Assembly: GCA_033297205.1 (NCBI GenBank)
Contig: MU859069.1
Span: 186,001 to 250,000, forward strand
From: Pseudoneurospora amorphoporcata
Taxonomy: Eukaryota; Ascomycota; Sordariomycetes; Sordariales; Sordariaceae
Direction of reading: 5' to 3'
Length of the DNA: 64,000 bases
The notes under the pieces were generated by a model. It was given only the letters and a program-made list of their open reading frames with translations. It did no database searches and was not told the origin of the DNA. The translations under genes were made by a program, and so were the position numbers. This document shows, one piece after another, positions 45,304-56,952 of the stretch; within the stretch, counting starts at the first letter, position 1; the number at the start of each line of letters is the position of its first letter.

Positions 45304-46047
45304 ATGACGTTCCCAAGCCAGCTCCTGACCCTGATCTTCCTCCACTTCCTACTTTTCACCACCTTTGTAGCAGCCGACTTCACCAACTCCTTCACGAATC
45401 TCAGTTACGGCTCAACCGTCCGATTAACCTGGGACACCATATCGCCCGACTCCTACCCACTGTTCATCACCACACAGCTCATCGACAAAGGCGAGAATAG
45501 CGATGGCAATGGAAACGGTGGAGCTGTGACGGCATACCGGATGAATATCACGACGGCAATCATTTCCTCCTCGAACAACACATTCGAATGGACTGGAATC
45601 CCATCACCCCTTCGCTGGTTACCCGAGGGGCTTTACCAAGTTGAACTGCACGGGTCTGGGGACGGGACGCCCCTGGCCAAGTCCATATTCTTTGCGGTTG
45701 ACCAACCACCGTATGCTAGCGGGACAGAAGGGAGGAAGCCTTCAAGTTCTACAGGGGATGAGGTACGTTTTTCCTTTTTCCTTCCACTAGCGCCGTATCA
45801 AAGAGAGAATAGTGCTGACTGAGAGGTTCCCTTGGAGCAGCCAACGCCTTCTGATGATCCGGGTAGCGAACATCGATCGGGGGTTACCAAGCGGCTTGCT
45901 TTTGGACTCGGGTTTGCGATTGGAATTCCGTCGGTCGGGGGGTTGTCGTTGGTGGGCAGGTGTTTGTTGAAGCGGCGGAGGAGGGTATTGGACGAGAAAA
46001 GGGACGAGGAGAGGAGAGCGAAGAGGCGGGACTTTGTTATCCACTAA
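45304..46047 (+). CDS. Secreted/type I membrane protein with signal peptide and one TM helix
   Basis: Exons 45304-45762 and 45841-46047 join at phase 0 (branch GCTGAC) to give 221 residues. The ATG at 45304 is preferred over upstream in-frame codons because it opens a clear signal peptide (FPSQLLTLIFLHFLLFTTFV, then AADF). The ectodomain (about 25-140) has GSTVRLTWD, an N-glycosylation-type NIT and NNT, and FEWTGIPSPLRWLPEGLYQV. This resembles the Ig-like fold of fungal Kre9/KNH1-type wall proteins. A Ser/Pro stalk, the helix RLAFGLGFAIGIPSVGGLSL and a basic cytosolic tail (KRRRRVLDEKRDEERRAKRR) follow. The receptor- or wall-sensor-like topology is visible; the function is unknown. Confidence 0.82.
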
Positions 46048-46402
46048 GAGTAAGGACAGGTCTAAGATTAAAGTCATTATCATTATAACATTGGCCATTA
46101 ACTAGACTGCCAAAAGTGTTAGTATGTGCCTGGTCGGGCTTGTCACAGGGGGCTGAGTGAAAACATACCGTAAAGCTTGTGGTGGTACAATGCCATCGTC
46201 ACCCAATTCTGATCTCGACCGAAGGCTGTATCTGGATAGGCGTGTTTCAAGTGTCGAAATTAAGACCCTTAAGCAGCATCTTTTTCTTCCGGTGATTTTC
46301 CCTCAACCCACACAGGATGCCGCCATCTTATTCATCTTCCTTCCCCGTCTCCGTCTTTTGCCTTTGATCTTGTCCCTGCCCTGGTGGTTTCGTTGTCGCG
46401 AC
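46048..46402. other. Short convergent intergenic region
   Basis: 3' regions of two convergent genes. No gene recognised. Confidence 0.45.
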
Positions 46403-47323
46403 CTAAACAGAAAGCATGTTCTGAATGCGCTTCTTATTCTCTTGCTTCATCTTCCTCTTCATAATATGGCTATATGCGTCGCCCATATCACCTCTTGTCC
46501 CAACGTTATACTGTAATTTATCTCCTCGGTCCACCCTCTCCCTCCAAAACGCCCTCCACGTCCTCACCATCGTCGCCGAGTCAGCCGAAATCCCCTGCTC
46601 GATAGCGGCAGTCTCCTCAAGGTCCGTGGCATCTTGGCCCGCCGACTCCCAGTCGTGCAGGCCGGTGTAGGCCATGTCTTGAGGCACCGAGGCGCGCAGG
46701 GCAACGGAGGGGAGGGTCAGCTTTTTTGATGGCGTGGAGGTGTCGTAGGAAGACGGATCGGGATCGTCGCGTGGCCAGGGTCCGTGCAGAGGGGACCTGC
46801 GGATGTGTTCCTTGTGCGGGTATTCGGGGGCGTTGAAGGCTTCGAGCAGAAAGGTCTTGGTTACGAAGGCGGCCGGGTCTCGCTCAGGTAGTGTTGGAAG
46901 TTTGGATGGGGACGGTGAATGCGGCAGCTGTTGTGGATTGAGATCTGTTTGCCCGGACTTGGAGTTTGAGGTCGTGATAGTGCCCCTGGCAGCGGTGGTG
47001 GGTAATGAGACGGCTGTAGATGTATCGATCGGTGGTGGCAGTCGTATGGAATCGGGGACACGAGGGTCGAAAGTGTTTCGAGCGAGGACATCGAACTGAA
47101 GAGGACTCCTTCGAACGATGCTGGCAGCCACATTCTGGGATGATGCTATGGAGAGAAAGGACGAAGAGTCGTAGAGCTGCTTGAACATCTCAATGTTGCC
47201 ATGTTCGCTGAGGGCGCGAAGCACCGCGCGTCGCTCCGACAGACTGGTTGGTGCTGGCTTGACTCGGATGTAGAGCGTTCGGATCTTTGCTGGGCCGGCT
47301 GGGAAACGGAATGCTTGGGACAT
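46403..47323 (-). CDS. Unknown conserved-type protein, possible RRM-like N-terminus
   Basis: A single exon of 306 residues, ATG at 47323 with A at -3. The N-terminus KIRTLYIRVKPAPTSLSERR followed by AVLRALSEHGNIEMFKQLYD could form a beta-alpha-beta unit like an RNA-recognition motif, but the RNP signatures are not clear. The middle is Pro/Ser/Thr-rich. A tryptophan-containing C-terminal segment (TGLHDWESAG, MVRTWRAFWRERVDRGDKLQ) and a basic end look like folded, conserved sequence. No family is recognised with confidence. No transmembrane helix is seen. Confidence 0.75.
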   Translation of the reverse strand: MSQAFRFPAGPAKIRTLYIRVKPAPTSLSERRAVLRALSEHGNIEMFKQLYDSSSFLSIASSQNVAASIVRRSPLQFDVLARNTFDPRVPDSIRLPPPIDTSTAVSLPTTAARGTITTSNSKSGQTDLNPQQLPHSPSPSKLPTLPERDPAAFVTKTFLLEAFNAPEYPHKEHIRRSPLHGPWPRDDPDPSSYDTSTPSKKLTLPSVALRASVPQDMAYTGLHDWESAGQDATDLEETAAIEQGISADSATMVRTWRAFWRERVDRGDKLQYNVGTRGDMGDAYSHIMKRKMKQENKKRIQNMLSV

Positions 47324-47557
47324 GATCGTGGTGTTGTTGTTGTTGATGATGTTGTTGTTGTTGTTGTCGCCGTCGTCGATATGATATAAGTGGTACGTAC
47401 CCGCCGTTGACCGAGTCAGTGTTCCTGGACGATCCCAGTCCGTGATGCGTCAACTGCGGGTTTAGTGGAATCCGTGGTGGGGAGAAGTGGGCAACTTTTG
47501 GAGAGAAAGTGCGGAGGAGCCCCACCTTCCCCAGGTTAGGGTTGTCCCTCACCGTGC

Positions 47558-50324
47558 TCACCGAGGTGAGGCTGTACCCACTCTCAACCTCCTTGGATCA
47601 CCCCATTGGTCAAGCTTCCATTCTGTTTCTTGTCTTCCTCTAGCAATACCCCGACTTGGATGCTCACTGTTCCGCCAGATGAGCAATATGACTATACTCA
47701 ACACCCAATGAACCATCATAGCGCTCGCTAACCCAGCCTGTAACTTGCACACCCCATTCCCGTCATCAACTCCCCTATCACGAGCCCGGCGGAAACACGG
47801 AGAAACCTCCGGAATACCCGAAACATTCGTAAGGATCAGTTGAAGAAAGGTTGATGCCAGGAAAACAATCCTGCACCACTTCGCCATGTACCACGCTGTC
47901 ACGATGCCCAGAATGGCGCAGAGCAGTGCGATTACCTTCGATTCAACCAGACCGTTGTGATCCTTAGCCCAGATCACCGGTTCCGACACCATCATTGATG
48001 TGGAGGACATGTGCTGATATGGTCAGTCCCAACAATCAAGTCTTCTTTACCAGTGTGAGCAGCCCGCGGCGGGGGGGAAGAACATACCCATAGAGCCACA
48101 CACGACCACCAGAGCAGGTCCTTCTGTTTCCAGATGGCCCCAAGACCCCTTCTCACGAAGCTCTCGCGGCCAGGGCGTGCTGCCCGGCATCCCCAGCTGA
48201 TTTTCTCCGGGTTTGCCACCGATGGATGCACATCGTGCTTTGTGTTCAGCAATACCCAGAAAAGAGATGCGACGAACAGCAACTCGGAAACCCCAAGGCC
48301 GACCTCTTCTTTGCACGGTCTGGTATTGAGTGCAACATCCCCACGGGCCTTGCCAAAACATTGTTTAGCCCACAGGAATGACCCGCACGCTTTTGCTATT
48401 CCGAGGACCATCGTTGACCCTATCACCCACTCCCATCCCAGGCACCTGTACCACGCCGCTAAAGGCCCCTGGACGGCGAAAACTACACCGAGGATTTTGC
48501 CATAGAGCTCAAGCAGGTGATTTTTATCCTGAGCCAAAGTGTCCGCGGCAAAGAAAAGTATGAGGACTGGGGCCAACCACTAGAAGAAACAGATATTCAT
48601 CAAATTAGTCATTCTTCTTCTCCATCATGATGACGGCCAACCCAGAAGGTAGGTGCAAGCAAGATCTCACCCAGAGGACGTAAGACAAAACCGTGACAGC
48701 GCCTTTCGACAGGCGAAAGAAAGTATCCCACCTCTCTTTGGCGGTCATGGGCCTAGTTGCGAACTGGCCTGGCGTCGTGTCCCTGGCCGCCAGGGGGATG
48801 CGATTCGGGTCTATGAACCCCAAAACATCCACAAGTGAGCCAGCCCACTTCAAGAACTCTATGTGGACGCAGTGTGTTCCATCGCCCTGTGCTCCCTTAC
48901 TGCACTCCTGTTCCCAATGAAACAGGGGATATCGACGCGGGTCCGCCGCCTCTGACCCTTTTCGGGTCTCGACCTTGTGAAACATCTTCCAAAACGCCGC
49001 CGTCTCTGGGCCCAAGCTGATCGTGAAACCGCATCTCTCATCGGGAGGCTCGAATTGGTCGTCGGGGGTTAGGCGCTTCTTGTATTTCAGCCAGGCAACC
49101 CACGCGGTCAAGACCCGATGCGCTTCGCTTCCCACGGGAAACACCTCGTACAGCAGGTTCCGGAGCTCGTCCTTGTACCCGTCCGTGAGCAGGTCGACGT
49201 GCTGGATGAATTGGGCGAGGGCAAATAGCCGGTATTCTCGCGATAGAATGCGGTAGCCGAACATGTAAGCGGCTGCTGCTTCTAGGGGCGCGTTGGGGTC
49301 GTTGGCGGCGGCCTTGCTATTGCTGGCGCCGCCGCTGTCGTCACCATCTCCGCTGCCGCTGTCCCTGGCGCAAAACCATCCCGTGACCGTCGAGGACAAA
49401 CTTTCCCCGTTTCCGTGGAGCTTGTGGCGTATGACCGCGCACTCTGCTTCGCCGTGGCGAATATGGTCTGGTTCTCCTTCTTCATCGGAGAGGACGTTGA
49501 ATCTTCTATGCCAGTGATGGCAGTTGAATCCGATCTGGTCGGAGAGGGACATGCAAGGAGGGGGCTGGGGCAGCCCGTAGCTGCTGTATCCTCCTTCCCC
49601 TTTCCCTGCAACATCCGACTCCGAGGCAGACTTGGACTCAGTGGACTCCTCAAGCCGTGAAGGCCTACACCGGTGATCGTCCTGGAACTCGTAAACAGCA
49701 AAGAGCTTGCACCCGCTGCAAACGTACAGCCAGACTACCCAGCGGTAAAAGTCGTCTGGGTCGTCATCATTATCGTCGAAGACAAAGTGGCCTGTGTCGG
49801 CCTCGATGAAGACATGGCGATTACGTGGGCTGAGGGCGGTGCTGAAGTACTCTGAGTATTTGCAGAGGAGGCGTCTGTGAAGGAAGAAGACTTTTGTTGC
49901 TGGCTTTGAGGTTGCTGCCAGGCCTGATGACTGTCCCCTGTTGTTGCTGTTGATGTCCACCTCCGCCGCTCTTACCGCCGCCGCCGCCAACAGTGATTTT
50001 GATCCTCTCGCAGGCGGTTCTGCGGACCATGGGATCCGATCCGAAATCCGATCCGCACGGGATAACCCCAGAATAAACACGACAAGGACGGTTAAAGGTC
50101 GGCCACACGATCTCCACAGGTTGGGGCTGGGGCTGAAGCTCGGGGGTGTACTCCTCCGCTGACTCATAGATAGTTGGGTCCTCTGCTGGAAGAGTGTCCG
50201 CCGTTGAAAGATTGTCCTCTGCTGGAGGAGTATCCTCCACCGAGGGAGTGGCTGCTCTCGCCCCATCATCTAGTCTGCCTCTTTTCCTCTTCGTAAGTTT
50301 TCGTAGGATCTCGTTCGTTCTCAT
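47558..50324 (-). CDS. BTB-domain protein fused by splicing to a polytopic membrane region
   Basis: Four exons keep phase: 50324-49976, 49923-48671, 48579-48088 and 48013-47558, giving about 849 residues. Intron 1 is 52 nt with a GTAAGA donor. Introns 2 and 3 have CTAAT and CTGAC branch sites. Exon 1 is disordered and ends CERIKITVGGGG. Exon 2 continues ATKVFFLHRRLLCKYSEYFS and DDFYRWVVWLYVCSGCKLF, a fungal BTB/POZ fold (about 110-200). A helical middle follows, with YRILSREYRLFALAQFIQHV. From about residue 530 there are six or seven hydrophobic helices (VLILFFAADT, ILGVVFAVQG, ELLFVASLFWVLL, VIALLCAILGIVTAWYMAK, MMVHWVLSIVILLIW). The start at 50324 is the first ATG in frame. Retention of intron 2 would stop the protein after the BTB part. 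Two adjacent genes wrongly joined is the alternative, but the splice phase argues against it. Function is unknown. Confidence 0.75.
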
Positions 50325-52110
50325 CGTGTCAGTCAAAGGTTGAGCGATAACTTTTGGAACAGTGATATGGATGGCGGTTTGGTTGACCAAAAGTGATAGA
50401 GCAATTTCTTGGAGAATATTTGCTTCTTGAAGATACTGACAACTTACCTTTTGAAGTCCCCTGCTTTGTCATTCTCGAGTCGTTCACGAGCTCTTCAGCT
50501 TGCTTCGCATGGCATGCCGAATCTGGCATTCGGTATGCAATCATGTGCCAAATACAATCAATGTGTGCAGCGATCTATGCTATGCCATGTGCACTGCACT
50601 GCACTACAGCACACACACAGTATATTTCCGGTGGTGGTTTCCGAAACCTGAAGCTGCAAAATGCAAGATGGGTAGGGTTATTTCCTAGACAAGTCGTCGA
50701 TGATGATCACGACGCTCAATGGAAGCGCCTTGGAATGAATTTGGGCTTCTCTTTCGCCGTGTGTCTGCCTTGCCTCTCCAGCAGTCCAGCTTTATGCCCT
50801 CCCTCGACCTGCATCAGCACCAATCAGGCAGACTGCTCTGATCGTTCGCTATGCCGTAAGGGCGTGAGGTCTGTTTCAGCTCTCCTCAATGCGATCCTTT
50901 TCTTTCTTAATTGCTGGGTCTTATACATTTTGACAGCCTCGGATATTGATATCTTCAAGTTTCAACAAATGGTTCATTTTTTTTTTTCGATAGCCATCAG
51001 GAGGTCTGCAATAGCGTAGCGATTCGCAGTGTTTACTGATCTGGACAGGACGGTAAAAACGCCAAGACCAGATGACTGCCACCACCAGCTTTGGCGACTT
51101 CTAATCAGATTTAAGCTAGCAGAGTGATGGTATTCATGCTTCGAGGGTTCATTGTCTGGGCGAGCTTATCGTCCTCGGTTTCCCCCATTGCGTCGAAAAA
51201 AAAAGAAAAAGAAAGGGAATATAAGTAGCATAAAACTGATCAAGATCACCAACGTCAAAAGCCACGGAACATGTGGCCTCTCCCCCCGTACATGTCTAAC
51301 CACTGGATATAGGTTACAGTACTTGACGCGGTGTAAGATCAGCAAAACCTCTTACTATGTTAAGCTCTTTGTTCTTGGGAGCCGAGCTCCCGAAGTTGCC
51401 AAAAAGGACGGGAGCTACCCATTTGTGGGAAGGGAAATCCAAACAAGGCCGCGGAAAGCCCGAACGAGGAACAAAGAACATATCCCCAGGAGCTTCAAGA
51501 CTCCCAAAAAGGTTCATCGCTAGACCGAAATTAACGGCTTCCCCCGTCTCGACCATATCGCCCTTCTGGCCCGTCTCGGCCGGGGATCTCGATGTTGCCA
51601 AAAGACGGACGGGCGGATGGACGGGAATAACTTGCCCATTATCCATTATCTCGAGCCACCCGTGGGACACTTGTCGCCGTCTTTGTTGTTGTGCTTTCGC
51701 TCTGTCTCAGCCGGAACGTGCCATTTTCTTTATTTCAGCCCTTACAGTCCTCACGGTCCTACTGCCATTGTCACTTTGACAAGCAGCAAATGCCCTGATT
51801 GTGTTGTTCGCCCCCAAGTTCCCCCGGAGTGTGGCACTTCCCCTCCTTTTATCCACCGTCCGAACCCAAAAGGCAGACCACCATGATATTGGCTGAACGG
51901 CGTCTAAACTGTCGGATGAATTGATTCAATGTAACGTAACTCGAGGTAACATGATTGTCGACGAGCGCCAAACTGCCCGGAACCAGGGTCGTCGGTAGGG
52001 ACCATGGACGGTACCGACGGTAAAGATGGTAGGGACTAGGGCCTTTGGGACTTGGAACGGTAGGGCTAATCAATATGAATCTCAAAATATGACGAGAATG
52101 ACCAACTACC
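50325..52110. other. Intergenic region
   Basis: Upstream of the BTB gene. Open frames here lack ATG starts or recognisable content. A T11 run occurs near 50977-50987 and an A-rich stretch near 51196-51215. Confidence 0.4.
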
Positions 52111-52149
52111 GACCGCAACCAGAATTTGGGGAGTTTGAGGGGATTGGTG

Positions 52150-52990
52150 ACCTTTTAAACACAAGGGCTGTGGTTATCTGACACTCTGCATCCTTGATAT
52201 TTGTACGCCAGCACCGATTTTCTTTTGGCGCCCCAATCAGCTGGACTGTGTGAATTGTTAGTTCGGTGACGTCTCCGAAGGTGGTCTTGAACAGGGGAGT
52301 GACGACCACCTATCTGTTCTTCTTGCCATCGTGATCTCGTGAGCAAGTGGAAAGATCGATCACCGGCGGGATATTGTTCAAGGCAGTACTTAACCACTCA
52401 CCTCTGGTTTGTGAGCAACAGGAAGCAGATAGGAAATCGCACCTGCCTTCCGTAGGTCTACCAAGTCCACCTCGGAACAAAAATCTCTCCAATTTGGTCT
52501 TTCAGGTCCTCTGGATTCGATGAGTAACGAACCGGGCCAAGAAAATGGAAATCGCAACGGACTTCTTAGCTCCTTCCATTTTCCATCCTTCGCTTTATGC
52601 AACACTTCCTCTTCTCCCGTAGTTCCATGTGCTGCGCCGGCATGGACGTCGACGCCGGACTTAAACTTGGCATCGCTGCTTGTAAGAGGAGCATAATAGG
52701 GAACGTGTAAACCCAGAAACCTCCCACTGGCTTATGGAAACACGGGATTATGAAAAGCATAAAGTAACCCACCTGACTTGACGAGTCGGCGACTTCTTTC
52801 TCGCTCCCTAGATATGTGAAGCACCTATGCCGTACATAGCGTGGAAGCGTGTCATCAAAGACAGCACTTGCGTGACAACAGGTGAGACAAAAGAGACCCT
52901 GGGAGCCTGGATGTTGAAGATCCCAGTGATGCTTTTGCTGGCTTGATGTTGGTGTGATACTGGAAGCTGAGGGTAAAACAGTTGTCGGTT
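52150..52990 (-). CDS. Possible multi-exon gene or gene remnant, unidentified
   Basis: Two long stretches on the minus strand read like protein. Near 52950-52780 is a Cys/His-containing stretch with GLFCLTCCHASAVFDDTLPR and VRHRCFTYLGSEKEVADSS. At about 52730-52410 is a hundred-codon stretch with VPYYAPLTSSDAKFKSGVD, VLHKAKDGKWKELRSPLRFP and DLVDLRKAGAISYLLPVAHK, ending at a GTGAGT donor. An intron with GTGGGT donor and CCAG acceptor lies between them, but the phases do not match cleanly. No ATG with a good frame and no family are recognised. It may be a short unknown gene, a lineage-specific gene or a decayed copy. Confidence 0.3.
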
Positions 52991-54348
52991 GATGATCGGC
53001 CAGGCTGAATCATCGAGGTTACAACTACGTATGGTGATTAATATGGGAATATCACGGGTACACGGGGGATAGGAACTTTGAGGGAGGTATTGGCTTTACA
53101 GATTGCGGGCTTCTGTTGGTGATAAAAGTGATGTGTTTGGGGGTGGTGATGGTTCGGTATGGTTTCCCTTCTCAAGCTCATGATAGCCCACTCGACCCTT
53201 CAAACAAATTCATAGTCCTCCTTTTGAGCAACACAAACACAAACATCATCGATCCCGAAATCAAGGTTCATGATACTGTACCCTCCCGCCTGGCAGTTCT
53301 GCTGGTCCCGCACCGCACCATTCTATCGGCGTCAGTCGTCGGGGTCGGGCAACAGCGCCGACGAAGCAGAAGCTCCGCTCCCATTCAGTGACTAGCAGTG
53401 ATCGCCCCTCGCTTACAACACTCCCCAGTAAAAAAGCTGCTGACGCCCAGCCAGAGATTTGCGGTTTGCCCTGAAGCGAGGCCAGTGATAGGCGAGCAAG
53501 TTGAAGGGGCCCAAGCGTAACCAACCGAATCAAAGGCACTGAAAGTAGGTGGTGGAACAGTTGGAATTGCCGTTGGCTGGGCGGCGTTGGCCCGGCAATT
53601 TGGTCACCAGTTCGTGGCCCTGTGGGGTGGGTAGGTGGTATTTGGGATTTTTGAGTTGGATGTGGGCTGTGGGGTTTTGTTGCGGTTTGCGAGTGTTTCC
53701 CAGGGCGGTGGCTCATCAATTTGATAACAATCGATATGATTCTGGTCGAAATCCCCAGACGTGATGTCTTTGAGGGAAGATTTGGATGTTCACTGATATG
53801 AATGGAAGACAGGATGTCTCGATGTCTCTGGCCCGCTTCTTATCTCGGAGGAAGAAAGCCGTGATTGACAACTTGCTTGGTTCCTCTTTTGGCCACTCAA
53901 TTTCTTCGACCTGACGGTGTCATCGGGCATTTATGCTTGTTTTAAGTATGAAGGACAACAGGACAGGGGGACACACAAGGGGGCAATGCATAAAGCCGAC
54001 CGTTGGGAACGAAGACTGAATGGAAAGGAGGCACAGCATCACGGCCTGTGTGGTTGCCATTTAACCCGTCAACATGGCCCAGAGACACGGCCAGATGCAT
54101 CATGTATATACCTATGTAGCGACGGGAAGGTCGTCGAGACGCATGGCCCAGACAACCCCGAGAGCTTGGGCATGCACATCGCTGGACAGACGTATGACGC
54201 CACTAACGTACACATGGCCTGATGTCGTCCATGTTCTGCCATGCTGACTTGCCCTGGGGTTTTGCATCCCGCAAGCCTCACGAGCCGTCACGTACATGTT
54301 TGGAGAGAAGTTCATATAAATAGACGGCGAGTGTTGATTGCTTCAAAA

Positions 54349-54363
54349 ACACACACACACACA
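54349..54363. repeat. CA dinucleotide microsatellite
   Basis: About seven uninterrupted AC units. Confidence 0.85.
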
Positions 54364-56741
54364 AAGGGTCCGGGCAGATGGGGGGGTTTGGCTGACGGTG
54401 CAGCCTTTGTGTTGTGAATGGGCGTGCATGTTGTCTGCCTGTTGGGCAAAGAAGAGCCTGGTGAGCTTGGACAGCTGGTGAAGGGTAGGCGCCCTTTTTA
54501 CCTCGACACATTTTGGAAGATGGCGGGAGAGACGGTGAAGTGGATAAATGTGAAAGTAGATTAAAAGGAAAAGAATCGGTGAATGACGGAACGTGATTTG
54601 CATTCAGCCATCGTCTTGATGGACCAAGAATACCTTAGGGAATGAAGTTGAAACACGGCACACCGTGAGAAACCTGCTGATAGGGTGCTGTGATGCTTGT
54701 CGTGCTCTCGCGGCGAGGGTGTCCCAAGGAGACGGTACGGTTGGGGACATTCCTGACATTCTGGGCAACAGGGCAACAGTTGTGCAGGACAATTGAATGG
54801 ACGAAAGGGCGGTTCCTCGATCCGATCATCCGTGCGGTGCGAATCCCCTCTCTCCTCCGCCGTCACCCTTGTTCGTCGACAAGTGCAGTGGTGACCAATG
54901 GTGCTGCGCTTCACCCCGCTGGTCGGCGCAGAGCGATGCAACATAGCGAAATCAGCTGGGCGAATAACAGGCGTGCATGGGCAGCCATGTGGGTAAAGTC
55001 CGCAAAGGCTACGACTACGAAGTCGTGCGAAATTAACATAAGGTACAAATGATATGTATTAGCTGAGGGTTAGCTGAGGGAACGGCTTAGGGCTATAGCT
55101 GTCGGACGACTTTATCCCCAGGGTTGGCAGGTGGCTCTTGTTCAAGCCCCGTGTCCAGTGCCCCTTCGGCTTTGCTACCCAACCGCCCGGAGCAAGTTCT
55201 CAGCTCAGCGTTTTTCTAGCGCAGGCTTCGAGACTCGGGTAGACTGGCCAGAGCGTGATCAAAAACCTAGCAGCTTTCTTGTGATCTCGTTTCCATCGGA
55301 CGAAGATGGCATCTTGACCACCCCAAACCAACCCCCATTTTCTCGAAGATGGACGCTCCTCGATGACGGTGATGGTCGAGCGGTGACGGTAACCGTTTGA
55401 TGGATGGACGGGATTTGACACCGTGTGTCTGGGACGCCACGCTCCCGTTCCCACGCCGGGTCGCCCACCGAGAAGAACAGGATGCTGACAGTGCGAAGTA
55501 ACATGAGGACAGCCAGTCATTGGGCGTGCTGGTCCCCGACGGCTTGGTTCACCCGGAAAGCAGCTCCAGCACACGCAACAGCGTGTTCGGTGACAATTCC
55601 ATCGGCTTCAATGAGTGGCTAGCACGGCAGCCAGATGGAGACCCTGGCCCTAGAATAGTGCATCTCACAGCCAACCACAGGGCGATCCAGCTACTGGGCG
55701 AGTCTAGGCACAGCCAAGGAGTTCCAAGACACGGTCCCAGTCCAAGGGAACGGGGGGAGACCAAGGAGAGTCGAACGGGACTCGACGAGCTAGAGTAGCG
55801 AAGGGAACTGGGAATTGGGATTGGGAATTCATCATCATTTCAAATATTAAAAAAACATCCACTTCCATCACTCACGCTTCCTTCGCTTGTCATTCAAGAC
55901 GGGAGTCGCCGTGTCAGCACCTCATCACTGGCACCTGGGTGCAGACAGGGTCAAGTACACTAAAACTAGGTAGGCGGTCGTCATCCAGCCAGTCGGACTG
56001 TTGTGGCCACTAAATCCAGCGAGGAGATATCCGGCGCAAGTCGGTAGTCTATCTCTCTGTTTGGGATTCTCTCGCGGATGTCTGGATGATAGCCAGCTGC
56101 ATGCAGGATCCATCCAACCTTTACAGATCCAGCTAGAGGCTTTTTAACAACCTGGCTTGACGGTGGATGAATGACTGGCCGGCTTTTGGGAACTGGACTG
56201 ATGCCGTTTTCTCTCCTCAGCAAGGACTCAGCAAGCCCCGACCCCGTCAACCCACCGCGTCGTTTCTGGTTGCTCCTCCTTTTCCATTTTCTTTCATCCC
56301 AAGCAATTGAAACCTGACATCCTGACGTCCCATGCTGAACTCTGCATACCGTCCAAACGTCAGTCAATCAATTACCCGGTGCCACCCACAACACAACGTG
56401 TCGCCATTATCACAACGACACAAGGCCCGACTTTGCAGCTCTTCGATTGGCGCTTGGGGCCAATTCCTGCTTTGCCGCTAGGTACCTGTTCTTCTACTGG
56501 CTCAGTGAGTGGCCCAACTGCTAGCGACCGACATCGTCCCATCGCTACCGACAACTCGGACTTGTCCCGGCGCTTTGGCTCAGGTCCAGAGATCCTTCCT
56601 ACCTTACAACCTACCGCTACCTTACCTTCTCAACAAAGCTCCACGCAAATCAAGGACAACTCCCGACCCAAGTGTCTACATGTCTCGGTAGCAAGGCATT
56701 ACATCCGCCCTTTTTCCCTTTCGCACCCATTTGCCCTCTTT

Positions 56742-56768
56742 ACACACACACACACACACACACACACC
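56742..56768. repeat. CA dinucleotide microsatellite in 5' leader region
   Basis: Thirteen AC units about 190 bp upstream of the start at 56953. Confidence 0.9.
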
Positions 56769-56952
56769 GATACACAACACGAGTACGAGCTCCCGTCCGT
56801 CTGGCTACTGTTTCACTACCCATTGACAGTATCGGCTGGGCGACTCAACCTTCTTTTGTTTGCAACGGGACCTGGGATCTCGCCCACTCAACCCATCCAA
56901 CTGGGTCGGAGACAGACCCCGTTCCCAACCAACGCACAACATTCAATAAACC

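Larger units (their letters stand above)
52991..56952. other. Very long intergenic region upstream of the Gln-rich gene
   Basis: Nearly 4 kb without a supported gene, with two CA microsatellites. The last 700 bp are CT/CA-rich, as in long fungal 5' leaders. Such spacers are common upstream of developmental regulators; promoter function is inferred. Confidence 0.4.

Noticed and set aside
50393..51019. A 208-codon plus-strand frame.
   Set aside because: It begins at GTG rather than ATG, is rich in Cys and hydrophobic residues without pattern, and overlaps the BTB gene promoter.
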